DNA of 64,000 bases from Ciona intestinalis (taxonomy: Eukaryota; Chordata; Ascidiacea; Phlebobranchia; Cionidae), in the NCBI RefSeq assembly GCF_000224145.3, contig NC_020176.2, positions 2,050,740 to 2,114,739 of the forward strand, read 5' to 3'. The translations under genes and the position numbers were made by a program. The notes under the pieces were generated by a model. It did no database searches. It saw only the letters and a list, made by a program, of their open reading frames with translations, and was not told the DNA's origin. This document shows, in pieces, positions 24,066 to 35,200 of this stretch; within the stretch, counting starts at the first letter, position 1; the number at the start of each line of letters is the position of its first letter.

Positions 24066-24210
24066 TCGTTAAACACTTTCTGGGAATTTTCGCCCATTTC
24101 TCTTCCCGTGTAACACAGTAGTTCCAGTCGTGTATTGGCTCAGTAACGAAATAGCTGTGGCAAGGGCCTTTCTCCTTCGATGCCTCCAATGCTTTTACAG
24201 CTTCAATAGT
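24066..24210 (-). CDS. Orphan coding exon of an unrecognised gene
   Basis: On the minus strand an acceptor (TTGTTATTACCAG) opens a 48-codon frame, TIEAVKALEASKEKGPCHSY through EEKWAKIPRKCLT, ending at a good donor (A-GTAAGCC, phase 1). Composition is protein-like and unlike neighbouring shadow frames. I could not place it in a family, nor find its upstream exon within the window. It is not part of the LRR gene, whose start lies downstream. Confidence 0.4.
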
Positions 24211-24307
24211 CTGGTAATAACAAAAGACAGATCACAAGTCGCGTATTTAGCAGTTTCGATGGTAACGCTAGAAACCAGGCTTTGCTAAAGTTTCACATGT
24301 ATAGAAC

Positions 24308-24493
24308 TGTAGGGTATAAGGTAAAACACCTTTATCACAAAATAATATACCTGGATCGTGTTTTAAACAATTAACAACGGTCTATGGAAGTCGTGATGAT
24401 GCGGTTTAGTAATTCTTTAAATGTTCTCTGTTTACTACCAAATGGAGCAAAAAAATATAATGAAAATGTGTCCGGTCTTCCACCACCCTTTTA
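24308..24493 (+). repeat. MITE, decayed A-type
   Basis: GTAGGGTATAAGGTAAAACA start, AATTAACAACGGTCTATGGA core, TCTTCCACCACCCTTTTA end. Confidence 0.7.
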
Positions 24494-24747
24494 TATCTCT
24501 TTTCCTCTGCCCTATCAACTTTGGATACACACCGCGTCACTCTCAACACATATTAATCAGCTCGACGCGCTACTGAAGTTTAAATGCAAACATAATTCTT
24601 AAAGTTCAGAAAAAGTTCAACGGCATCGAGTTACCCATAGTCGTATTTACATAAACCAGATAGAAGATTCCACAAATCACATACATTAACTAATTAACGT
24701 TTCCTGTAACTTTATTGCCGGCAAAGAAAAACAATATGTAGTACATA

Positions 24748-24932
24748 TGGTACTGGAAAAAATATGGCACTTTCTTGTTCTATTTTCTCGCCCCTTTTGG
24801 TAGTAAACCAAGAACATTTTTAAGAATTATAAAACCGTATCCTTACGACTCCAATAAAGACCGTTGTTAATTGTTTAAAACACTGAGGAAATTTTGGATA
24901 TTATGTGCTAAAGGTGTTCCTCTACTATAAAT
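24748..24932. repeat. MITE, inverted A-type
   Basis: TTTTGGTAGTAAACCAAGAA and ATTGTTTAAAACACTGAGGA core segments in inverted order; the ends are decayed. Confidence 0.65.
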
Positions 24933-25317
24933 ACAATTTCTGCGCGGTTTCGACTTCATATATCAACGTCCCTGGAAAGAAAATTCCAACATTTTCAGTT
25001 TCGAAAGCTCACGAGTATATTTTTAAACCACGTTTTAGGGTATACGTCTATACATCAAAAAAAATGTAAATAATTCCCAAAATTTCCATTTTTCGTTCTG
25101 TTATGAAGGAAACGAAAAGCGAAATTAATTTTAATATAGTCAGTTCAAAACCACAGTCGTGGTAAGTTCGTCTGGAAGCGAAATGTTTACGACTGATAAA
25201 ACTACACGTTGCTTCAGTTAGCTGTTGGCTTAGGTCATTGAAAGAAAAATCTCAAGATTTTTGTGAAGCCTTAAACTCGCTGTAATAGACGTGAAGTTTT
25301 AAATATTTTTTTCATAT

Positions 25318-25513
25318 TTAGTAGAATGGGAGAAAATGGGACACCTTCAGCACATAATAACCAAATCAGATCGCTTTTTAAACAGTTAACAATCGGTCTA
25401 TGCTGGAAGTCGTGAGGATGCAGTTTTATAATTTTTTAAATGCTTTTTGTTTACTACCAAATGGGACGAGAAAATAGAATGAAAAGGTCTCCCATCTTAC
25501 CCCACCCTACTAT
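25318..25513 (+). repeat. MITE, A-type, complete
   Basis: TTTAGTAGAATGGGAGAAAA start and CATCTTACCCCACCCTACTA end, with CTACCAAATGGGACGAGAAA inside. Confidence 0.85.
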
Positions 25514-25733
25514 AAAATTTGACATTTTAGAATTTAAATTTATTTGTTTATGAAGCTGAAGTGTTTAACTAGTTCATGCAAGTAAACGTTATCTTCAGTT
25601 CAAGGTTATAATATATAAGTGAGCTTGGGCGTAATTAGTACAATAACTAACACATACGCAAACAGACGTTAGGTAAACTTAGGGAAAGAACTAATCGAGC
25701 AAAGAAGGCAAGATAAGGACGTGTGGTTTAGGC

Positions 25734-25808
25734 TATATATATATATAGGCATGGACGTATGAGCCCAAGCATTCTGCGTTCGATATTTCGTTCAACCATT
25801 TGAATTCG
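25734..25808 (+). promoter_or_regulatory. TATA-rich candidate promoter and 5' UTR exon of the SLC9B-like gene
   Basis: A TATATATATATATA run (25734-25747) is followed about 60 nt later by a good donor, GAATTCG-GTAAGT (exon end 25808). It would splice to the acceptor at 26207, which lies two bases before the ATG. A GATAAG motif sits at 25711. Confidence 0.45.
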
Positions 25809-25988
25809 GTAAGTTGAATAAAATAAATGGCTTAGTTTTATAAACCTTTTTTTTAATTTTAGAAACTTTAATGTCTTTTTTTCAGATTTTACCGGCACTT
25901 ATTATAGTTTACGAAAGTACTCCCCAAAAATAAACCCTTTAAAAAATTTTATCTTTGTATTTTTTGTACATATTAATATTAAAACATT

Positions 25989-26181
25989 ATAGTGTGGTGG
26001 AGGAAAACGATACAACTTCAGCACATAATATTCAAATATCCTGATCGTGTTTTAAACAATTAACAATGGCCTATGGGAGTCGTGAGAATACGGTTTTATA
26101 ATTCTTTCAAAACTGTTTGTTTTTGTACCAAATGAGACGAGAAAAGAATGAAAATGTGTCCCATCCCATACCCTACTTTAT
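25989..26181 (+). repeat. MITE, A-type, abutting SLC9B-like exon 1
   Basis: TATAGTGTGGTGGAGGAAAA start and CATCCCATACCCTACTTTAT end; the end lies about 30 nt from the acceptor. Confidence 0.8.
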
Positions 26182-26209
26182 ATCTAACTTAAATACTTTT
26201 TCCCCAGGT

Positions 26210-29200
26210 ATGTTTTCTTCCACCTCGACTTCGACTCTCGTTCGTGCTGATTCTGGCGTGGATTTCAGCGACGACCGTATCCATGGTAAGAGCCACTCAA
26301 CCAGTGGTCAAGGCTTCGGTACACCTTCTACCAGCTCAAACGAGCTGACACCGGAAGCGACCCCTTCTACGACTACCGTGGACGAAGACGTCCCAAGCGG
26401 ACCCCCGACCTGGAAACAGCGCTTGTGGCCCCCGAGGGGTCGTTGGGCAAAATGGCTAACGTGGTGTAAGTAAATCTAATTGAATAAAAGACTGAGTATG
26501 CCATTTACGCGAAAATGTATGGTAGGGTGGGGGGAGATAGGACACCTTTTTCACATAATATCCAAATATTCTGATCGTGTTTTAAACAATCAACAACGCT
26601 CTATAAGATTCGTATATAACGATACGTCTTTTTTTATTTCTATAACTACTTCTGTTTACTAGCAAATGGGACAGAAAAATAGAATAAAAAGGTGCCCTAT
26701 TTTAACTGCACCTATACTATATATTCCTTATTAAATAATTAGTTAAGCTTGATTTTTGTCCGTTACGTTTTTATAGCACCAATTGCTTGCCGTGGTGTAA
26801 GTATTTTGATCTTTGCTAGTGTGTTCGAAGAGATAAATATAAATTTATATTATGTTCTGCAAATGACTTGATTTTTACAGTTCTCTTTAACTCAGAGAAA
26901 TGTCCATCCGATAAATGGTTAAACTTTTGTGTTTTGGCTCGTTTTTGTCTCATATTTAAACTGTGGGGTAAGATGGGATATGTTGTCACCTAAATCCCAT
27001 ATTTCCTGATTGTGTTTTGATCAACCGTTGTTTTTGAGTAGTGAGTATACCTACAGTGATTTAATTCTGTAAATATTCTTTGTTTTAAACTAAATGGGAT
27101 GGAAAAGAGAGTGAAAACTTATCCCATCTTACCCCGCCCCACTATAATTAAATATATTAAGATCATATTTGTAAATTTCTTTCCAGTTCTCGTAATGTGC
27201 GGATTCTACGGCGCAGTGTGGGCGCTGATTCCAGAGAGAATGACTCCATTTAAACTAGACGTCCATACCGGCCAAACGTTCGGACTTGTTCTTACCATAA
27301 TGCTTTGCTTTACGGCCGAAATACTCTTCGTGAAAATCCCAACTCCGAAAGGGTTACCGCCCCTGCCACCCCTGCTCGGTAGGTGTTAGTTTTTTTACAG
27401 CCTGTTGTCTCAAAAAAACTACGCAAAATTTTTTCAAGATTGTATTTATTGAAAATTTAAGAAAAATTTTCCGAAAAAAAATTTACGAAATTTACGAAAT
27501 TTACGAAATTTTCAGAATATTGTCCACAGAAAATTTACAAAAATTTCTTAATATTATATTCACAGCAATTTTTAATTTTTTTAAATATTATATTTACGGA
27601 AAATTTACAAAAATCTCCCTAAATTATAATTACAGAAATTTTCAATTTTTTTTTAAATATTGCACAAATCTTCACAAATTCCAAATATTGTATTCACAAA
27701 GCAGTTCGCGTTGCGTCAAATCAGTTTTCAAGTAAAAGTCGAATCTGATTTGACTTTTCACAGCTTCGCTGCTAATGGGTTTGGCTCTGAAGAATCTCCC
27801 AGCACCTTTGAACATAGCCCACCATATAAATGTTGATGTCAGTCGATCTCTTCGAGAACTATCATTGACTGTAATTCTAACAAGAGCAGGCTTGGAAATC
27901 GACCCTGAAGTAAGTCTAATTCTGTATAAAAGAATACAAACAAATATACAGTACGTTGGGGGAAGATGGGATCCATATTTGTTCTACTTTCTCTTCCCAT
28001 TTGGTTGAAAACAAAGAAAATTCAATGAATTATAAAACCATATTCTGGCGATTCCAAAGGCCGTTGTTAGTTGTTTGAAACACAATCAGGATATTTGGAT
28101 ATTATGTGGTAAAGGTTTCCATCTTTCCCCACCCTACTATATAATACAGTTGGGAGACAGCTTTAGCATGTAATATCCAAATATCTTGATCGTGTTTTAA
28201 ACATTTATAAACGACGGTCAATGGCAGTCGTGAGGATACAGTTTTATAATTCTTGGAATTTTTTTTTGTTTACTACTAAATGGGACGAGAAAATAGAATG
28301 AAAATATGTCCGATCTTTTCCCACCCCACTATAACATTTATAATCTCCACATAACGCGACAGCGAAATACGTTATAACGTGGAAGTTCTGTTTTCAAACT
28401 CCTCTTTATACGAGTTACCATATTATATAACTACGGGTCATTGGTATTGTTGTATGGCTGCCTATGTGGTATACAGATGCTTCTAGGTTTTAAGAAAAGT
28501 TTAAACTTTGTTTTAAATGTTCTAATTTATCTTACAAAATTAGTGCGTGGGGGGCAATATGGTAAGGTGGGGCAATGTGGGACATATTTTTGTTTGTTCT
28601 ATTTTTAGTAAACAAAGAATATTCGAGGAATTTTAAAACCCTTTCCCCATAACTCCCATAGACCGCTGTTAATTGTTTAAAACACGATCAGTATGTTTGA
28701 ATATTGGTTCTAAAAATGTCCTATCTTACCCCGCAGTGCTATATTTCATACAATAAACGTTTTTAAAACGAAATGTGGACACTGTAACGCAGCAGACATA
28801 CGCAATTTCGCTCCATACGATTCCACATCTGCACCTTTGATTTACCGATAGGATAAATATTGGAACTTAACGTACAACGAATCCGTGTCGAGCAACTATG
28901 TTTGCCAAAGCGCCAAGCCAGATTATTAAAATAGCGAGAACTTTAAAAATTTAATATGGTTTTTCGTCAAAATTCGCACTTTTATCTGTTACCACGTTTC
29001 GAAAAATGTGTAATTTCGTTTGTTTACAAAAAAACTTCTATGGTTTGGGTTAACAAGTTAAAATTACAAGTAAATTTCGTTTGTAGTGGAAACTATTCGC
29101 TCGAATAACTATTTAACTATCAACGGTTAAAACATAGTTTTAAGTTCTGATAAAAGTATTTAACACGTTTTTGACCGACGTGCAAAATAATCACTTTAAA

Positions 29201-32200
29201 TTAAATAAACTAGAATTTTATTTCATTAAGACTAAATCGTGTATTTGGGAACAGTCTAGTATTGCTATCTCTATAACACATTCCAGTCTAAAAGCAAGTT
29301 TTACTGGAAATCGGTCTTAACTACCCATAGAAAAACAAATTGGAAATGAACGTGTGCAAAACTTCCGTTCGTGTGGATTAGAAAACCACCGCCGCTGTTT
29401 TATGAGTGAGTTTTATCTTGCCTATCGAAAACATGTTTACTTTTAAACACGGAGCGGGTGCTTTTCGTTCAAAGAATTTGATGACTCTGCAATGTTTTTT
29501 TGCCAGTACTATTTGGTTGGTTAGGATGTGTGGACCGCTTATCTCAAAACACCTTTGCCCGTATCGTTACCTTGCTAGGCCGACAAACATTGCTTTATCA
29601 GACGCAAACATTGTGGCATCAGAGAAAACTCAGCACTAAACAATTACGACAATCCCATTTCAAACAAAAGACGAATTAGAACTGTATACGTTGTAATGGT
29701 CACTTAGACAGTATAACATACGTTTTCATTTGTCTTTAAATCCGTTTATATATATTAGAGTGGGGAAAGGTGAGACATTTGTCTTTAAATCCGTATACAG
29801 TAGGGTGGGAAAAGATGGGACACCTTTTTTTTCTATTTTTGCGACCCTTTTGGTTGTAAGAATGAATATCCAAAGCCGTATCCTTACAACTCCCATAGAC
29901 CATTGTTAATTGTTTAAAACACGATCAGGGTATTTGGACATTATGTGCCAAAGGTGTCTCATTTTTAATACGTCGTTGTCAACTTTAGACTATATAACGT
30001 AACTGTTATTTATCTCTTCACACACGAAATCGAAGCTTAGAAAAATATACACAACATAAAAAGGTCCAGCCATAAATCGGAAGTCGTTAAAATATACACT
30101 CAAGTGGTTAAGCGTAAACGACTGAATAAATTAGCATATAAAATATCCGCAACATAAAGCGAAATTACCATGTGGTTCGATTCGGTAAATGTTGGCTTGT
30201 ATGGTATTTAGCTTGCCGTTACAACTTTTAACTAGCAAACGGTATAGGCCTACCGTTGTTTTAGTGGTATTGTTAGGTGGGGTAAAATGGGACACGTTTA
30301 TTTTAGTTGGGGTGAAATAGGACACGTTTATTTTAGTTGGCGTAAAATGGGACACGTTTATTTTAGTTGGGGTAAAATGGGACATATTTATTTTAGTTGG
30401 AGTAAAATGGGACATGTGTGCTTCTTGTCCAATTTATAATAAACAAAGAATATTACCAGAAGTATACTATTGTATCCCTAACAGTTGTTAATTTTTCAAA
30501 ACACGATCAGGAAATACGGGTTTAGATTTTAACGGTATCCCATCTTACCCCATAGTACAATAATGGTATGGAGTCATATAATATCACGCTATTTACATTA
30601 TCAAAACAATACAGTAAGCCATCATATGACATTACGTAGTACAAAAGCACTTAAATAGTCAGGTGAGATACATGACAATGAAAAAAACAGGTGACTTATT
30701 ACTACAATGAAAATGGCATGTGACCTAGGGTAAAACAAACTCTATAACATTTTCTCACTACCTTAAGAACTCTGAAAAATGCAAACATTTTTTTTCACAT
30801 AACGCTTAAGGTGGCTGTACACAGTATCCGGAATTTGTCGGGATTTCGCTGCTGCATGCGGAACTCGGTAATGGGTTTGCATACGACTTCGCAAGCAAAT
30901 TCGCATGCCGGATACTGTGTACAGCCACCTTTGGGGTATAATATAGTGGAGTGGGGTAAGATGGGACATGTTGCAATTCTCCTTTTTCGTCCCATTTGAT
31001 GGGAATAAATATTATTTAGCGAACTATATAACGGCACACCCTTACGACTCTAAAATAGCGTTGTTTACTGTTCAAAACACGACCAAGAAATGCCGGATTC
31101 AGTTAACAGCACTATCCATTCTTAACCAACAGTATTATGGGCAATTTCTGCTTGCAGTGAAATAGCTGTGGTCGGCTTCAATGGCTGTTGTATCAAAATG
31201 TTATAACAAACATTCTTATATGCTAGTGTGGGGAAAGATGGGACACCTTTAGCACATAATATCCAAATATCCTGATCGTGTTTTAAGGAAATTAATAACA
31301 GTCTATATGGGATTCGTGAGAATACAGTTTTATAATTCTTAGAATGTTCTTTGTTTACTACCAAATGGGACGAAAAATACAATAAAGAGATGTCCCATAT
31401 TTTCCCACACTACATCACGTAGTCGGAGTAATCACGTAGTAATACAGCTTCAGCTACAATTTCATTTTTTGTTTTTTTTTACAGGCAATGGCTAAGGTGA
31501 AATGGGCAGTCATTAGATTGGCGTTCATGCCTTGCATCGCGGAGACCGTTACCATTGGTATTACAGCTTATCTCATCCTAGGATTTCCGTTCATTTGGAG
31601 TTTCATGATGGGGTAAGTGCAAAAAAGTTAATTAAAATAAAGTATATGTACTGTGGGGTAAGATGGCTATCGTTGGCACAGAAAGTTACATATTTTATAA
31701 TCGTGTTTTCAACAATCGAAATAACTTGATCGTGTTTTCAACAGTTAATAATGGTCTATGGGAGTCGTGAGGATACGGTTTTATATTTGACTGAACATTC
31801 GGTTTTTACTACAAAATAGGACGAGAAAATAGAATGAAAAGTGTCCCATCTCCCCCACCCTACTATATACACACGTGTGGTTTTGTAAACATATTTTGCT
31901 TAGTAACAAAATGCGGGAAAAGAGAATGAAACATGGTCATCATACCCCTATACCTACTATATTTCTGTGTAGTTTTTTTTATAACCCTTTTTTACCCTTT
32001 TTATGCCGTCATTTTTAGGTAGACTTTTTAATCCATTTTGGCTAAGTACTGACGCACACACACACTATTTATTCAGCAGTTTATACATTATATTCATTTG
32101 CCGATAACCGCTGACTAAAAAACTTCAGTTTTACACAATAGCGTATACTTGGAAATAACGTGTAAATTACTGTATAATATCACCAAGGTGCAACCACCGT

Positions 32201-35200
32201 AGGTGTGTTAACGTAACCAAAAACACCCAAATCACAAAGCTTTTAATTCGACCGCCAAAAGCATTCTATGCTTTTTTATTTACTTTAAATTTACCATAGC
32301 CTAAAATAATCACCGCAGTTCTGAAACCGTGTAGACATAGGTTTGAACAATAGCATGCTTGTACTTTAAAATGACGTACATGCGCCGGCTGTTACAACAT
32401 TTATTTAACCAACAGTTAAAAGTTTTGAGAATTCAAAATTTATTTATTTAAAGTCAAGCTGCAATTAACTAAAAGAGTGTTTTTCATTGCCTGCCATATT
32501 CCTTTGTTCGTCATAATCGGCATTATGACGTAACAAAGTGACTGCACTTGTATGCTTATCGAAGGAAAGCAGTCACTTAAGATTATAAGGGTTAGTCGCA
32601 ATAATCTGGCCAGTTATGTTGGTAGAATAGGACAAGACACTTGCAGGTTCTACTTACGCGTGCCAAAATCCCACTTAAACATAATGGGAGGCCTTTAAAC
32701 TTGAAAATCCCTACTTATTTGACCCGGATGATACGGGTTCGAATCGTGGCGAGGGGAGATAAAAACAAAAACAACGCTGTGTTTTGATTGGGTCTCTGCA
32801 GTTATTACGTAATAAACACGCACAAAATATTGACTGCGTTCACAATACATTCGTGGGCCTTTATACCACTGTAGCTATAAAAATGAGTAAATATAACTTC
32901 ATTGCGAAATTTCTTACGGGGAGTCAGAACCAAATACATATAAAACTATACGTGCGTCTAGTAACTAATCAAATACTATATATAAACTCATAAATTGAGT
33001 GCCTTTTGTCGTGTTCTATATATAGTACTATGGGGTAAGATTGGACACCTTTAGCACATACACATAGTATTAAAATACCTTGATTATATTTTAAACAACT
33101 AACAACGGTCCATGAAAGTTGTGAGGATACGGTATTATAATTCTTTGATATTCTTTGTTTACTACCAATTAGGGCGAGAAAATAGAGTGAAAAGGTGTGC
33201 CATATTCCCCACCCTACTATATTAATTTAAAACTTTTCTATTCTTCTTTATTGCTACATCTTGTTCGAGCCTTAAAAATTCACTGTACGAATCTGTCTTA
33301 CGATAAACATTTTTATGGTTTATTTTTAGATTCATGATTGCAGCCGTTTCACCTGCTGTTGTGATTCCTTCCCTTATTATTCTCCAAGGGAAGGGACTTG
33401 GAGTGGCGAAAGGCGTCCCCTCTTTGGTGATGGCCGCCTCGGGGATTGACGACGTTCTTGCAATCGGTAAATTCGCCAACTTTTTGCCCATTTTCACAAA
33501 AATAAATTTAGGCCTATTGTATGATTTGTAATTGCGTAGGATTTTTAGTTAAATTTTAGCTTTTTTTCGTACTTGCAATCGGTGAATTCGCCAATTTTTT
33601 ATAAATTCCGACATAAAAACAGATTTATGGTATAATTCGAGAATGTGTAGATTTTTTTTGGTTATTTTTTGGCATATCTGCTGAATTCGCACAGATAAAA
33701 TTGGATAACTCGAAAACATATGTAGTACTGTGGGGTAAGATAAATACTTTTTTAGAGGGTGCGTATGTTGCAATATATAGTAGGGTAGGGGAAGATGGGA
33801 CACCTTTAGCACATAACATTAAAATATCTTGATCGTGTTTTAAACAATTAACAAAGGTCTATATAGGCCGTGGTCGTGGGGATACGGTTTCATATTTCTT
33901 TGAATGTTCCTTGTTAACTACCGAATGGGACAAGAAAATGAAGTAAAAATCTTCCCCCACCCTACTATACTTCAAAAACTGTTTGTTTTTTTGTAATTAT
34001 GAGCAACGAAAGTTTTCGAAAATTACTTTATGTTTTCGTGAGCAACTTGTGGTTTTAGTTTTCTTAAAAAATCAACAATGTCTCACCTGGGCCAATATGC
34101 GTCATGGAATTTATTGTAAAGGATTAAGCAATGGTTTTATGAGTGGGTTTTGCAATTACTTAACAACATTAATCATGACTGTTCATTTACTTTATTACTT
34201 CAACGGCATTAATCACGACTGTTAATTTACTTTCTTGCTCAACCTTAAACATCACGTATTCATTTACTTTATTTTGCCATCAACCTCCACAAAGTAACTA
34301 AACACTGCGGTTTCAATCGTTTTCTTTAACATTTCTTGCACAACGTAATTCACATTTTCATTTACTTTATTTCTTACACAAAATTAATCTTGTTTTCCTT
34401 TACTTTATTTCTTACACAAAATTAATCATGTTTCGTTTATTTTATTTCCTACACGGAATTATTCACGTTTTCATTTACTTTATTTCTTACACAACACAAT
34501 TTACGACTGTTCATTTACTTTATTTCGCCATCGAGCGCCACAAAGTAACTAAAAACTGCGGTTTTATTCGTTTACTTTTATATTCAGCTGGTTTTACCGT
34601 TCTGCTGGGAATCGCTATACCAGGGGGCCTGGAAGAAGAAATTGTCGAGTACATGTCACAAACATTTTTCGGTGGTGGTACAGATACTTATGACGGTATG
34701 ACAACGGCTTCGTATGAAGCTACTACTTTCTTCAATGTGACTAACACTACATCAATACACGGAGGTAAGTTTTCCTAGAACAAAGAACGCTATGACGTCA
34801 TAAAGTGATAAATGACGTCATACAGTGGTTAAATTTCGATTGCGCTGTTTTGTTTATCATTCACTTCAGACTTTACAGTTAATTTAAGCTTGAAAAAACA
34901 ATGATTATGACGTTACTTGTAAAAAAACAATGATTATGACGTTACCTGTAAAAAACAATAATTATGACGTTATGTAAATAACTTTGTCTGGTTTGTGCGC
35001 GGCGCCATTATCCAGTTGCTACGGCGCCTGTCTCTTGGCCAAAGGGTACAACTTCGAGGCTTGGCCAGTGTCTTTTATTGGTTGTTTAAATTGTAAGACA
35101 TTTTAGTTGAAACGAAAAAGCTAGAAAACGAATTAAGTACAAAGGAAATATTCTTACTGGCGCTTATCAAAGTGGCCAGCGCGTCTGCCTGTAACTCAGA

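Larger units (their letters stand above)
24211..25733. other. Intergenic region with three MITEs
   Basis: Apart from MITEs at about 24308-24493, 24748-24932 and 25318-25513, nothing coding is visible. The stretch 24940-25310 is unique AT-rich sequence. Confidence 0.5.

Noticed and set aside
26881-26957. Possible extra SLC9B exon (acceptor TTTTTACAG, about 25 codons)
   Set aside because: Exon 1 joins 27187 in phase and that junction matches the family; the candidate's donor is the MITE terminus itself and its residues match nothing.
32700-32760. tRNA gene suggested by GGTTCGAATCG
   Set aside because: No acceptor stem, D arm or anticodon arm can be drawn, and the T stem does not pair well.
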